A DNA stretch of 64,000 bases from Aquidulcibacter sp. (GCF_020253525.1 NZ_JADCBK010000002.1:1-64000); one strand, 5' to 3'. Positions 17,882-27,281 are shown, counted from the stretch's first letter. Notes: generated by a model not told the origin, from the letters alone. Numbers and translations are program-made.

Positions 17882-18427
17882 TTAGCCCAAGATCAATGCC
17901 CGAACCTTGGAAGCGATTGATGTGGCACTTCCATCTAAAATATCTTCATGCTGCCATTTCCCATCTGATCTTGTAATGATGTACTGTGATTTTTCAGACA
18001 GACCGACGATTAGATGACGATTGCCAACTTCGCCCCAAAAAAAGTCGATTATCCCATCCCCGGCGAAAGAATACTTTGGCAATGCCGATAGGATAGGCAG
18101 ACTTTGTACAAAATTTATTACAATGGTTTTCGTACCAAGATCTAATTCTTTAAATTCCTCGATATCTTGAAAATCAGCGAATAAACTTCTCAGCAGATCG
18201 TCTCTTCCACTTTCCCAAAGCGTCCGTTCAAATTCATTATATTGTCTGTTCGCAAAGAAAATCGCACTTGGACGAACAAAATAAAATTGTGCGTGCTCCG
18301 TTGTTTGCCGGACGGGTAACTGAACCGATGGTTCAACAAGATTATTCCAAAGTGGAAGTTCGTTTAGCTGAGCAGTATGGGTATACGGAGAGGCGCTCGC
18401 TCCCCACCAGTCACTGTTGTTAAACAT
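17882..18427 (-). CDS. Unknown protein, middle gene of TIGR04255 operon
   Basis: A 181-residue acidic, aromatic-rich soluble protein without recognised family. Visible blocks are HAQFYFVRPSAIFFANRQYN, a helical acidic segment SLFADFQDIEEFKELDLGTK, and a beta-rich C-terminus (DGIIDFFWGEVGNRHLIVGL, SQYIITRSDGKW). Its ATG (18427) lies inside the last codons of the TIGR04255-type gene, overlapping by 8 bp, so translation is probably coupled. Row 18121-18180 has 20 G+C in 60 bases, far below the surrounding genome. Confidence 0.6.
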   Translation of the reverse strand: MFNNSDWWGASASPYTHTAQLNELPLWNNLVEPSVQLPVRQTTEHAQFYFVRPSAIFFANRQYNEFERTLWESGRDDLLRSLFADFQDIEEFKELDLGTKTIVINFVQSLPILSALPKYSFAGDGIIDFFWGEVGNRHLIVGLSEKSQYIITRSDGKWQHEDILDGSATSIASKVRALILG

Positions 18428-19220
18428 GTCTGTAGGCTCCCCAAACCTCTATCCTGAATTTTTCAGATGTTACAGTGTTAAATTTCTCAGTTATCTGACT
18501 GTGGGCGCGATCAAACCAAGTTGAAATGCCTTTGTGATCAAGTGCTTCAGGTAGACCTCTAGCAATAAGCTCAAGCCGTACTTCGTGGCCTTCCATAGGT
18601 TGACGCGTTATTAATTGAATGCCGACATGGAGACGGCCATCGATGTCTTTGAGTTTAGAGGAAAATGTTTGCGACAAACCATCGATTTGTATTGGTAAGT
18701 TGATTGCGATCAAATCCTTTAAAAAAGGTATCGCTTCAGACAACCTAACAACTTCGCGATTTGGCGGAATTATGAGGTTTACATAAACCAACTCAACTTG
18801 GGTCGTCTTGGGCTCACGTCCAAATTCCGATAGCCAAAACTCCCTCAACGCACCCAGAATCCTCAAGAATTCGTCCAAAGCGCTTTCGAAGCTTGGATAT
18901 ACCGTTTTGCTCTCCGCGCGTCGCCAATTGAATACTAGTTTGCTATTTTGAAACTGTACCAGTTTAGATTGGTCCTTACTGATCATCCAAGCTCTAGGAA
19001 TCTCTACCTGCCCAGGGAAAAACATTTGCTGGGTGATCTCAGTACCAAACGGCCTCTCAATTGCAATTTCCATTGGTGGCTGCGTTAGAGGAGTTGGGTA
19101 ATCGTCTCTAAGGAACTCTGTGAACCTACCCAAATGCACTGCTTGAAAAGTCGGTTCCGGCTCAAATTGAAAGGCTATTGCCATTTCAGCCAGTGGGGAT
19201 GCTTTGTATTTCGTCCGCAT
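18420..19220 (-). CDS. TIGR04255 family protein
   Basis: A 266-residue protein that fits the sporadically distributed TIGR04255 family. It opens with YKASPLAEMAIAFQFEPE and has IERPFGTE and SKLVQFQNSKLVFNWRR. A mid-region helix SALDEFLRILGALREFW is followed by QVELVYVNLI. Homologues have no known biochemical function; their scattered occurrence fits mobile accessory modules. ATG 19220 with GAGG upstream is preferred to an in-frame GTG at 19268 lacking a ribosome site. First gene of a three-gene operon of low G+C (24 of 60 in 18721-18780) placed between fadB/J and cobT. Confidence 0.68.
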   Translation of the reverse strand: MRTKYKASPLAEMAIAFQFEPEPTFQAVHLGRFTEFLRDDYPTPLTQPPMEIAIERPFGTEITQQMFFPGQVEIPRAWMISKDQSKLVQFQNSKLVFNWRRAESKTVYPSFESALDEFLRILGALREFWLSEFGREPKTTQVELVYVNLIIPPNREVVRLSEAIPFLKDLIAINLPIQIDGLSQTFSSKLKDIDGRLHVGIQLITRQPMEGHEVRLELIARGLPEALDHKGISTWFDRAHSQITEKFNTVTSEKFRIEVWGAYRHV

Positions 19221-19396
19221 CGTGTCTGGGGTCCTCAAAGTCGTATTAAGCGCTCGCAATCGTATCACTGTTTAAGGAATGTTGTATACGGAAAACAGGT
19301 AAACAACCCTCTTATCTGACTCGGGTACATATAAATCTGGAATTGCTTAGCCTTATGCGGCTTACAAACAAACTTTCCAATAGTTCCAGAGCAGCT

Positions 19397-19466
19397 TTGC
19401 TGTGGGGAAATGGGTTTCCCTGTCTGGAAAGGTAATGGCCCTCCAGCGTTTCTTTGCAAGAGGGCC
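19397..19466. other. Hairpins between fadB/J-type gene and TIGR04255 operon
   Basis: Two inverted repeats lie in the 254-bp gap 19221-19474: GGGAAA-TGGG-TTTCCC at 19397-19412, and GGCCCTC (19444-19450 region) pairing with GAGGGCC about 16 bases later. Either could end transcription of the beta-oxidation genes on the minus strand, though no long U-tract follows. The promoter of the TIGR04255 operon should lie in the same gap; no consensus -35/-10 pair was convincing. Confidence 0.4.
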
Positions 19467-19474
19467 TGATAAGT

Positions 19475-21676
19475 TTATGCGGCCTTTTTCGCGGCCTCGC
19501 CGCCAAAGCGGCCATAGAAGGTTTCGCCGTTTTTCGCCATGTCTTTCAAGAGCTTGTTTGGCTTAAAGCGGGGGCCGTATTTCTTGGCCAAGCGCTCGGC
19601 TTCGGCAACGAAATTGGCGATGCCAATGCCGTCCATAAAGCTGACTGTGCCGCCGGTATAGGGCGCAAAGCCCCAGCCGAGGATAGAGCCGATGTCGGCG
19701 TCGCGTGGGTCGGTGATAACGCCTTCCTCAAAGCAACGTGCGGTTTCCAGAGCCTGACGATAGAGAAGGCGGTTCTTATATTCTTTCACCATAGCAGGAT
19801 CTGCCTCGTGGATCTTGGTTGGCACGACCGAGGTCAGGCCCGGCCAAATCGCCTTGGTGCCGTCTTCCTTATAGTCATAGAAGCCCTTTTTGTTCTTGCG
19901 GCCAAAGCGACCAAGCCCTTCGACCATTTCTTCGATGATCAATTGGCTGGGCGTGGCCACCCATTTATTGCCCAAGTCCTTTTTGGTTTGCTGCGCGACC
20001 TTATAGGCAAGGTCGAGGGCTACTTCGTCTGCCATAGACAATGGCGGCACGGGCATGCCGGTCATGCGGCCCACATTTTCAATGATGGCTGGCTTAATGC
20101 CTTCGGCCAACATTTCTTGGCCTTCTTGCACATAGGTGCCAAAGCAACGGCTGGTGTAGAAGCCGCGGCTGTCATTGACCACGATGGGGGTCTTTTTGAT
20201 CTTCAAGACATAATCAACCGCCTTGGCCAAGGTTTCTTGCGTGGTCTTTTTGCCCATAATGATTTCAACCAGACCCATTTTGTCGACAGGGCTGAAGAAG
20301 TGCACGCCGATGAAATTCTTGGGCCGCTTGGATGCGGTGGCCAAGCTGGTGATGGGTAGGGTGGAGGTGTTGGAACCAAAGACTGCGTTCGGGCCCAACA
20401 TGGCTTCGGCCTTCTGGGTCACATCGGCCTTGATCTCGCGGTTTTCAAATACGGCTTCGATCACGAGATCCGACTTCTTGACATGGGCATAGTCGGTGGT
20501 TTGCGTGATGAGGGCCAAGACGGCATCGGCCTTTTCTTGGGTCATTTTGCCGCGCGAAACAGCCTTATCGAGCAACTTCTTGGAATAATCCTTACCCTTT
20601 TCAGCGGCTTCTTGGCTTTGGTCGATCAGGACGGTTTCAATGCCGGCCATCGCCTGCACATAGGCAATGCCTGCCCCCATCATGCCAGCACCCAAAACCG
20701 AGACCTTTTTGATCTCATATTTGTCAAAGCCTTGTGGACGGTTCGCACCTTTGGCGAGGGCTTGGGTCGACAAGAAGAGCGAGCGCACCATGGCCTTGGC
20801 CGAGGGGCTTGCCATGTTTTTCAAGAAATAGCGTGTTTCGATGCGCAAGGCCGCGTCGATGGGAACTTGCACGCCTTCAAACACCGCGCTCATGATCGCC
20901 TTTTGGGCGGGGTAATTGCCATAAGTGGTTTTCGACAACATAGCATTGCCGCCAACAAAGGTCATGCCGCCACCGGGGGAATAGGGGCCGTCTTTGACGC
21001 GATAGCCCTTAACGTCCCAAGGCGCGACCGCATTTGGATTGGCCAATACCCAAGCCTTGGCTGCTGCAACGGTTTCGCCGGCTGGCACAACGGCACCGAC
21101 GACACCCTTCTTCAAGGCTTCTTGTGGGTTCATGCTGGTGCCTTGCAACAAATGCGGCATGGCATTCATCACGCCAATGAGGCGTGGCAGGCGCTGTGTC
21201 CCGCCTGCACCGGGTAGCAGGCCGACTTTAGCTTCTGGCAGGCCGAATTGGATCTTTGGATTGTCGGCCGCCACGCGGTAATGGCAGGCCAAAGCGATTT
21301 CCAGACCGCCACCCAGTGCCAAGCCTTCGAGCGCACAAGCCACAGGCTTGCCGCAGGTTTCAAGCGCACGCAGCGAACGGTTCAGGCTGAAGCCTTGTTC
21401 GAACGACTTCTTCAGCTTTTCATCTTCAGAGAGATTCTTGTCGGCATCCATGCTGCCGCCACCGATTTCGCCAAGGTCAGCACCTGCGCAGAAACCATTG
21501 TCTTTACCCGAATAAAGCACGGCGCCTTTGATGGCATCATTGCCTTTAATCTCGGCGACCAATTCGCCCATTTCTTTCATCACGCCACCGGTGATGGTGT
21601 TCATGGTCTTGCCTGGAACATCAAATGCGATGTGCAACACGCCATCAGCATCGAGGTTGGTTTTGAAATTTTCCAT
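19475..21676 (-). CDS. fadJ: Fatty-acid oxidation multienzyme: enoyl-CoA hydratase / 3-hydroxyacyl-CoA dehydrogenase
   Basis: A 733-residue bifunctional protein for the second and third steps of beta-oxidation. The N-terminal crotonase domain shows the oxyanion-hole segments GFCAGADLGEIG and ALEGLALGGGLEIALACHYR, and GLPEAKVGLLPGAGGTQRL. From about residue 325 the Rossmann motif LGAGMMGAGIAYVQAMAG begins the dehydrogenase, followed by FIGVHFFSPVDKMGLVEII and the C-terminal dimerisation repeats. ATG 21676 (MENFKTNL) has GGAGATACGCAT in front and replaces an upstream start. It is the last gene of the beta-oxidation cluster; FadB versus FadJ naming is arbitrary here. Confidence 0.93.
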   Translation of the reverse strand: MENFKTNLDADGVLHIAFDVPGKTMNTITGGVMKEMGELVAEIKGNDAIKGAVLYSGKDNGFCAGADLGEIGGGSMDADKNLSEDEKLKKSFEQGFSLNRSLRALETCGKPVACALEGLALGGGLEIALACHYRVAADNPKIQFGLPEAKVGLLPGAGGTQRLPRLIGVMNAMPHLLQGTSMNPQEALKKGVVGAVVPAGETVAAAKAWVLANPNAVAPWDVKGYRVKDGPYSPGGGMTFVGGNAMLSKTTYGNYPAQKAIMSAVFEGVQVPIDAALRIETRYFLKNMASPSAKAMVRSLFLSTQALAKGANRPQGFDKYEIKKVSVLGAGMMGAGIAYVQAMAGIETVLIDQSQEAAEKGKDYSKKLLDKAVSRGKMTQEKADAVLALITQTTDYAHVKKSDLVIEAVFENREIKADVTQKAEAMLGPNAVFGSNTSTLPITSLATASKRPKNFIGVHFFSPVDKMGLVEIIMGKKTTQETLAKAVDYVLKIKKTPIVVNDSRGFYTSRCFGTYVQEGQEMLAEGIKPAIIENVGRMTGMPVPPLSMADEVALDLAYKVAQQTKKDLGNKWVATPSQLIIEEMVEGLGRFGRKNKKGFYDYKEDGTKAIWPGLTSVVPTKIHEADPAMVKEYKNRLLYRQALETARCFEEGVITDPRDADIGSILGWGFAPYTGGTVSFMDGIGIANFVAEAERLAKKYGPRFKPNKLLKDMAKNGETFYGRFGGEAAKKAA

Positions 21677-21775
21677 ATGCGTATCTCCAAAATTCCGGGT
21701 CTTGGCCTCGCCTCGAGGTCGGGCGTCGGCCAGCAAGCGGGCAACCAAGCTGCCCGCGTCACAGGTCAGGTGGGC

Positions 21776-22987
21776 TTAAACCCGCTGGATGATGGTGGCA
21801 GTGCCCATGCCTGCGCCGACGCACAGGGTGATGAGGGCCGTTTCCTTGCCTGTCCGCTCCAACTCGTCGAGCACGGTGCCAAGGATCATGCCGCCGGTAG
21901 CACCCAAGGGGTGGCCCATCGCGATCGCCCCGCCGCACACATTGATCTTGTCATGTGGGATGTTGAGGGCCTGCATAAAGCGCAAAACAACCGAGGCAAA
22001 GGCTTCATTGAGTTCGTAGAGATCAATGTCTTCTGGCTTCATGCCAGCTTTTGCTAATGCCTTGCGGGCAACAAATTCTGGGCCGGTCAACATGATCGAA
22101 GGCTCTGACCCGATTGAGGCCATGGCGATGATCTTGGCGCGTGGCTTCATGCCCGTGGCCTTGGCCATCTTCTTATTGCCGATCAAAACCGCCGAAGCGC
22201 CGTCCACAATGCCCGAGCTATTGCCCGCATGATGCACGTGGTTGATGGTTTCCAATTCCGGATAGCGCTGTTGGATGATGGCATCAAAGCCTGGCATCAT
22301 TGTGCCTTGGGCGATGAAGCTGGCGTCTAGCGAAGCAAGGCTCTGCATGGTGGTATCAGGGCGCATATGCTCGTCATGGGCTAGGATGATGGCACCCATT
22401 TGGTCTTTGACGGGCACGATGGAATTGGCGAAGCGGCCTTCTTTCCAAGCCGTCGCCGCGCGCTTTTGGCTTTCCACCGCATAGGCATCGACGTCATCGC
22501 GAGAGAAGCCGTATTTGGTCGCAATCGTGTCGGCGCCAATGCCTTGTGGGGCAAAATAGGACTTGATGGCGATTGATGGGTCAGAGGCCCAAGCACCGCC
22601 GTCAGAGCCCATGGGCACACGGCTCATGCTTTCAACGCCACCACCAATGGCCATATCGGCTTCACCGGAAATGACTTTGGCCGCTGCCATATTACAAGCT
22701 TCCAGGCCCGACGCGCAGAAGCGGTTGATCTGCACGCCAGCGGTGGTTTCCGCATAATCGGCGTTCAGCACTGCGATGCGGGCGATATCGCTGCCTTGCT
22801 CGCCAACAGGGCTTACGCAACCCAGAACGACGTCGTCGACTTTAGAGGTGTCTAGATTGTTGCGGTCCCGAATGGCCTGCAAGGTTTGGGTGGCTAAGCT
22901 CAAAGCCGTTACTTCATGCAACGACCCGGTATTGCGACCTTTCCCCCGGGGGGTACGGACTGCGTCATAGATAAATGCTTCGGCCAT
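21776..22987 (-). CDS. fadA: Acetyl-CoA acyltransferase (thiolase)
   Basis: A 403-residue thiolase that cleaves 3-ketoacyl-CoA, the last step of beta-oxidation. The acyl-accepting cysteine lies in [14 protein letters not shown] near residue 90. The catalytic His is in [15 protein letters not shown], and the second Cys is in [13 protein letters not shown] at the C-terminus. ATG 22987 ([17 protein letters not shown]) is the family start; the longer open frame upstream is not coding. It lies 99 bp upstream of the multienzyme gene on the same strand, forming an fadA-fadB/J-type pair. Confidence 0.93.
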   Translation of the reverse strand: MAEAFIYDAVRTPRGKGRNTGSLHEVTALSLATQTLQAIRDRNNLDTSKVDDVVLGCVSPVGEQGSDIARIAVLNADYAETTAGVQINRFCASGLEACNMAAAKVISGEADMAIGGGVESMSRVPMGSDGGAWASDPSIAIKSYFAPQGIGADTIATKYGFSRDDVDAYAVESQKRAATAWKEGRFANSIVPVKDQMGAIILAHDEHMRPDTTMQSLASLDASFIAQGTMMPGFDAIIQQRYPELETINHVHHAGNSSGIVDGASAVLIGNKKMAKATGMKPRAKIIAMASIGSEPSIMLTGPEFVARKALAKAGMKPEDIDLYELNEAFASVVLRFMQALNIPHDKINVCGGAIAMGHPLGATGGMILGTVLDELERTGKETALITLCVGAGMGTATIIQRV

Positions 22988-23003
22988 TTTGGCGCTCCCT
23001 TTG

Positions 23004-23441
23004 TTATACGTCTGCTTTAATCTGCAAGGGCGTGATCGCCAAGGCAGAAGTGGCTTTGGCGGAGATTTTTCCCCGACAATCATAGAGGTCAGCTTCAGCG
23101 AACATGACGCTGGGACCTTTGTTGGTGATGCGTGCGGCGACCTCAATCTTGCCGACCCGAACTGGGCGCAGATAATGGACGTGCAAATCAATCGTGCTGG
23201 CAAAGCTCTTGGGGGCGACTTTCAACATCGCCATCATGCCCATGACATCATCCAGCATGGCGGAAAGAAATCCGCCCTGAATATAGCCAGTTGGATTGGC
23301 AAATTCGGGCTTGCCCGCAAATTCAACCCGCGCGGTTCCGGCCTTCACATCCATCTCAATCAGCTTGAAGCCCAAAGTTTGTGAGCTTTGCGACGGCTGT
23401 TTCATGCCGATGTCGAGGAAGGTTTGGGCGTGGTCGGTCAT
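23004..23441 (-). CDS. PaaI-type hotdog thioesterase
   Basis: A 145-residue single-domain hotdog protein, probably an acyl-CoA thioesterase. The pattern [18 protein letters not shown], then [20 protein letters not shown] with the family Gly-Gly and Asp, then [19 protein letters not shown], is typical of the PaaI/YbgC-like group. It overlaps the upstream OsmC gene by ATGA (23438-23441) and ends 16 bp before the thiolase start. It likely releases CoA from stalled or excess acyl-CoA in the pathway. Confidence 0.82.
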   Translation of the reverse strand: MTDHAQTFLDIGMKQPSQSSQTLGFKLIEMDVKAGTARVEFAGKPEFANPTGYIQGGFLSAMLDDVMGMMAMLKVAPKSFASTIDLHVHYLRPVRVGKIEVAARITNKGPSVMFAEADLYDCRGKISAKATSALAITPLQIKADV

Positions 23442-23887
23442 GCACCAATCCTCACGGGGCAGGCCAAAGAATTGCCAATATAGCAAGCCTTATGGGCCTT
23501 ATGGTGCAAGAGGTCGACGTCGGCAGCTCCTGGAATGTTGGCACCACCCCAGCTGATCTTGGGGTTCAGGACCACTTCCACAAAGCGCTCAACCCCCGCA
23601 TCATCCTTGCCCAAGGTGCCGACTGGGGCATCTTGATAGCTATCGACAATGAAGCCAGCCTGTTTGGCAAAGGCTAAGAAGAACATCATGTGGCAACTGG
23701 CCGTCGCCGCCACCACCATCTCTTCAGGGTCAGCTGCCGGCACTGTGTTGGACGGCAACGGCAGGGCGGTTGTCACGGCGATACTCACCCCGCCATCAAA
23801 GCTTGCCTGATGGGTACGGGCATAATGGCCGTCGGTGAAGACGGCGTCTCCGCGTTTCCAAACAATGGAGGCGGTATGTTGGCTCAT
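23438..23887 (-). CDS. OsmC family protein
   Basis: A 149-residue OsmC/Ohr-type protein, a family of thiol-dependent (hydro)peroxide reductases. The redox cysteines are visible: one in AATASCHMMFFLAFAKQAG near residue 65 and one in [12 protein letters not shown] close to the C-terminus. The acidic pocket residues EE are in ADPEEMVVA. Both start and stop overlap neighbours by ATGA. A role in detoxifying organic or lipid peroxides during fatty-acid oxidation fits the setting but is inferred. Confidence 0.85.
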   Translation of the reverse strand: MSQHTASIVWKRGDAVFTDGHYARTHQASFDGGVSIAVTTALPLPSNTVPAADPEEMVVAATASCHMMFFLAFAKQAGFIVDSYQDAPVGTLGKDDAGVERFVEVVLNPKISWGGANIPGAADVDLLHHKAHKACYIGNSLACPVRIGA

Positions 23888-24168
23888 CCCTTGGCCCCAT
23901 CCAGCAAGAGCTGGACTTCATATGCCATCAGGCCTGTCGTCATTTGTTCAAACAAATAGGCGCGATGTTCGGGGATGTTGTCTGCCTGCATATCCTCAAT
24001 CGTTTCTTGAAAGCTCTCAACAGCCAGTTGATTGATTTCATCTTCGGTTGCGGCATGGGCCAAGGCCAAGCGGACCGAAAGCGCACGCAAATTGTCATCG
24101 TTTGGCTCTGGGTTTGCCTCGATCAAAGCAAGCGCATCAGCAATGGCGGAGTGGAGGGGGTCGTTCAC
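23884..24168 (-). CDS. Small helical protein embedded in beta-oxidation operon
   Basis: A 94-residue, strongly acidic, helical protein of unknown family ([20 protein letters not shown], then LSVRLALAHAATEDEINQL). No cysteine, signal or membrane segment is present. Both junctions are 4-bp ATGA overlaps: with the acyl-CoA dehydrogenase (24165-24168) and with osmC (23884-23887). Such tight coupling argues that it is a real gene and possibly an accessory or regulatory partner of the dehydrogenase. Confidence 0.65.
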   Translation of the reverse strand: MNDPLHSAIADALALIEANPEPNDDNLRALSVRLALAHAATEDEINQLAVESFQETIEDMQADNIPEHRAYLFEQMTTGLMAYEVQLLLDGAKG

Positions 24169-25328
24169 AAGGTCCTCGCAATCAAAACTTTCATGACTTC
24201 ATTGGCCCCGCCATAGATCCGCTGAACGCGGCTGTCGCGCCACATGCGCGCAATGGGCATTTCATTCATATAGCCCCAGCCGCCATGCAATTGTAGGCAT
24301 TCGTCCATCACTTCATTTTCAACGTCCGAAACCCAGTATTTCGCCATGCTGGCGGTAGCAGGGTCGAGCTTGCCTTCCAGCAAAAGCTCGATGCAGCGGT
24401 CACAAAAAGCGCGCGCAACGGTTGCTTTGGTCTTGCATTCGGCCAGTTTGAATTGGGTGTTTTGGAAGTCCATAATCGACTTGCCAAAGGCCTTGCGCTC
24501 TTTGACATAGGCGATGGTTTCTGTCAGCGCGCGTTCCATGCTGGCAACGCCCTGAATGCCGATTTGTAGGCGTTCACTAGCCAATTGCTCCATCAATTGG
24601 ATGAAGCCCATGCCCTCGACGGGACCCAAGAGATTGGACGTTGGTACACGCACATCGTCGAAGAAAAGCTCAGACGTATCTTGGGCGTCTTGACCTACTT
24701 TGTCCAGGTTACGGCCGCGACGGAAGCCTTCGACTTCGTTGGTTTCCACCACGATCAGGCTTGTCCCCTTCGCCCCTTGGGTCGGGTCGGTCTTGGCGAC
24801 CACAATGATCAAATCGGCCGTCGCACCATTGGTGATAAATGTCTTAGAGCCATTGATCACATAATGATTGCCGCTTTTGACGGCGGTGGTTTTAATCCCT
24901 TGCAAGTCAGAGCCAGCACCAGGCTCGGTCATGGCAATGGCGCCAACCAATTCACCCGAAGCCATTTTTGGCAACCATTTCTGCTTCTGCTCTTGGCTGC
25001 CATAATGTTTGATATAAGGCGCGATAATGGCGTTGTGCAAAGGCAGGCCAAAGCCATCAATGCCCATGGTGCCCATCACATCCATAATCACGGCTTCATG
25101 GCGGAAATCGCCCCCACCACCATCAAATTCTTCCGGCATAGACACACACAGGAGGCCAGCTTGACCCGCTTTGGTCCACATCTGCCGGTCCACAATGCCG
25201 TTTTCGCGCCATTTGGCGCACACTTCAGGCGGGGCTTCCTTGGCAAAGAACCCACGGACCGAATCCTCGAACATGGTAAGCTCTTCGCTATCGCGCCAAA
25301 CGGCTTTCGGCATGGTGATGGCTGTCAT
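24165..25328 (-). CDS. Acyl-CoA dehydrogenase
   Basis: A 387-residue FAD-dependent acyl-CoA dehydrogenase for the first beta-oxidation step, donating electrons to ETF. Family segments in order: [80 protein letters not shown], and the C-terminal [20 protein letters not shown]. The catalytic base is expected in the C-terminal [14 protein letters not shown] helix. It follows the larger dehydrogenase gene by about 109 bp that hold a repeat hairpin pair. Confidence 0.93.
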   Translation of the reverse strand: MTAITMPKAVWRDSEELTMFEDSVRGFFAKEAPPEVCAKWRENGIVDRQMWTKAGQAGLLCVSMPEEFDGGGGDFRHEAVIMDVMGTMGIDGFGLPLHNAIIAPYIKHYGSQEQKQKWLPKMASGELVGAIAMTEPGAGSDLQGIKTTAVKSGNHYVINGSKTFITNGATADLIIVVAKTDPTQGAKGTSLIVVETNEVEGFRRGRNLDKVGQDAQDTSELFFDDVRVPTSNLLGPVEGMGFIQLMEQLASERLQIGIQGVASMERALTETIAYVKERKAFGKSIMDFQNTQFKLAECKTKATVARAFCDRCIELLLEGKLDPATASMAKYWVSDVENEVMDECLQLHGGWGYMNEMPIARMWRDSRVQRIYGGANEVMKVLIARTL

Positions 25329-25369
25329 GGTGTTTCTCCCTTGAGCGTCGACGTTTTGTTGTTGTTTGT

Positions 25370-25432
25370 CCCCTCCCGCGAAGGGGGAGCGGATGAGAAC
25401 GGGCCCTGTCCTCCCCCGCGACCGGGGGAGGA
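25370..25432. repeat. Hairpin repeats inside the beta-oxidation operon
   Basis: Two related G+C-rich hairpins: CTCCC-GCGAA-GGGGGAG near 25373-25389, and CCTCCCCC-GCGACC-GGGGGAGG at 25410-25431. They lie immediately after the stop of the large acyl-CoA dehydrogenase gene (minus strand) and before the next gene. They resemble short palindromic intergenic repeats seen in Caulobacterales and may stabilise the upstream mRNA or reduce read-through. Confidence 0.6.
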
Positions 25433-25437
25433 TAATT

Positions 25438-27219
25438 TTAGAACTCCTCGGCGCTCAGCGCCATCACGGGTGCGGCACCGGTTTTGACTTTGGCCAAATG
25501 GCTGGCGATTTCGGGCAAGATACGGTCGACAAAATAGCGGCCGGTCTTGATCTTGGTGTCATAGAAGGGCTCGGTGCCAGCCTTGGCATAGGCCGCCTTA
25601 GCCATCAGGGCCCACATATAGGCAAGCCCTGTCAGGCCGAACACATGGAGATAATCGTGGCTGGATGCCCCGGCATTATCAAAATTGCTCATGCCATTGG
25701 CCATCAGCCACATGGTGGCATCTTGCAATTGCGCGCGGGCAGAAGCGAGGCCTGCGATAAAGGGGGCGAGGTTTTCATCGCCCTCATGCTCGGCCACAAA
25801 TGCGTCGATCTCCGCAAAGAAGGTTTGGATGGCCCGGCCGCCATTGGCCGCGAGCTTGCGACCCACGAGGTCGAGCGCTTGCACGCCATTGGTACCTTCA
25901 TAAATCATGGCGATTTTGCTGTCGCGCAGGAACTGGCTGGCCTGATAATGCTCAGTAAAGCCTGAGCCACCATGGACTTGCAACGCGTCAGAGGCATTCT
26001 TGTGGCCCTTGTCGGTCAAATAGGCTTTGAGGACAGGGGTCAGAAGGCTCATATAATCGCCAGCCTTTTGGCGGACGGCTTCGTCTGGGCTCTTGTGTAA
26101 GAGGTCGCCATAAAGGGCGGTCCAGTACAAGAAGGCGCGACCGCCTTCAGTATGGGCTTTGATGTCCATCAACATGCGGCGGACGTCTGGGTGCACCAAA
26201 ATATTGTCGGCGGGCTGATCTGGCTCTTTCGGGCCGGTCAGGCTGCGGCCTTGGCGGCGGTCCTTTGCGAAAGCAAGCGCTGCTTGATAGGCCGATTCAC
26301 CAACCGCCATGCCTTGCAGGCCGACGCCGAGGCGGGCTTCATTCATCATCACGAACATGATGGACAAGCCCTTATTGGGCTCGCCAATCAAATAGCCCGT
26401 GGCTTCTTCATATTGCATCACGCAGGTGGCATTGCCGTGAATGCCCATTTTTTCTTCAAGGCCCACACAGGTCACGGTGTTGCGCGCACCCAAGCTGCCA
26501 TCGGCATGCACGATGAATTTTGGGACGATGAAGAGCGAAATGCCCTTAACCCCTGCTGGCGCGCCTTCGATACGGGCGAGGACCAAGTGAATGTGGTTTG
26601 ATGTCATCGAGTGTTCGCCACCCGAGATCCAGATCTTTTGGCCCGAAATCTTATAGGTACCATCCGCTTGGGGAACGGCTTTGGTACGCAAGAGGCCCAA
26701 GTCCGTGCCACAATGGGGCTCGGTCAAATTCATCGTACCGGCCCATTCCCCGCTGGCGAGCTTGGGCAGATAGAGGTCCTTCTGCTCGTCTGTGCCGCCT
26801 TCATGGATTGCCGAATAGCAGCCATGGGTGAGGCCCGGATACATGCCAAAGGCCATATTGGCTGACGATGTCATTTCACTATAGGCCATGTTTACCACAT
26901 GGGGCAGGCCTTGGCCGCCATAGGCGGGGTCTGCACTTAAAAGCGGCCAGCCAGCCTCAACCAGCGCATGATAGGCTTCGGTGAAGCCGTCTGGCACGGT
27001 GACCGTATTGTCTGGGTTTAGCTTGCAGCCTTGTTTGTCACCGACCGAATTCAACGGGGCCAGCACATTTTCGCAGAATTTCGCGCCTTCTTCGAGGATT
27101 TGGTCGCGCACATCCTTTGGCGCGTCCGCAAACCCTTCGAGGTTGGAAAACCGGTCTAATTGTAACACATCATCAAATAAAAACTTCATGTCGCGAACGG
27201 GTGCTTGATAGCCCATCAT
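25438..27219 (-). CDS. Large acyl-CoA dehydrogenase with C-terminal extension
   Basis: A 593-residue dehydrogenase of the long type found in many proteobacteria, with an N-terminal extension before the acyl-CoA dehydrogenase core and a C-terminal helical domain. Visible segments: GLPHVVNMAYSEMTSSANMA, MNLTEPHCGTDLGLLRTKAV, GQKIWISGGEHSMTSNHIHL, and the catalytic region SQFLRDSKIAMIYEGTNGVQ, where Glu of YEGTNG is the usual base. AGGGAGATAC precedes two tandem ATG codons, either of which could start. It is the first enzyme gene after the MerR regulator. Confidence 0.92.
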   Translation of the reverse strand: MMGYQAPVRDMKFLFDDVLQLDRFSNLEGFADAPKDVRDQILEEGAKFCENVLAPLNSVGDKQGCKLNPDNTVTVPDGFTEAYHALVEAGWPLLSADPAYGGQGLPHVVNMAYSEMTSSANMAFGMYPGLTHGCYSAIHEGGTDEQKDLYLPKLASGEWAGTMNLTEPHCGTDLGLLRTKAVPQADGTYKISGQKIWISGGEHSMTSNHIHLVLARIEGAPAGVKGISLFIVPKFIVHADGSLGARNTVTCVGLEEKMGIHGNATCVMQYEEATGYLIGEPNKGLSIMFVMMNEARLGVGLQGMAVGESAYQAALAFAKDRRQGRSLTGPKEPDQPADNILVHPDVRRMLMDIKAHTEGGRAFLYWTALYGDLLHKSPDEAVRQKAGDYMSLLTPVLKAYLTDKGHKNASDALQVHGGSGFTEHYQASQFLRDSKIAMIYEGTNGVQALDLVGRKLAANGGRAIQTFFAEIDAFVAEHEGDENLAPFIAGLASARAQLQDATMWLMANGMSNFDNAGASSHDYLHVFGLTGLAYMWALMAKAAYAKAGTEPFYDTKIKTGRYFVDRILPEIASHLAKVKTGAAPVMALSAEEF

Positions 27220-27240
27220 GTATCTCCCTTGACAGCCGGT

Positions 27241-27281
27241 AGCGGCTGGTTGGTTTTGAAACTCAAACCGAACCAGCCGCT
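27241..27281. promoter_or_regulatory. Hairpin in leader of acyl-CoA dehydrogenase gene
   Basis: AGCGGCTGGTT (27241-27251) pairs perfectly with AACCAGCCGCT (27271-27281), with partial pairing continuing inward. It lies 22 bp upstream of the dehydrogenase start on the minus strand. It could be an attenuator-like structure, an mRNA processing signal, or the terminator of the MerR gene; no U-tract is present. The rest of the 129-bp gap shows no other feature. Confidence 0.5.

Noticed and set aside
19454-20359. 301-codon frame antisense to the fadB/J-type gene
   Set aside because: The opposite strand encodes an unmistakable dehydrogenase domain.
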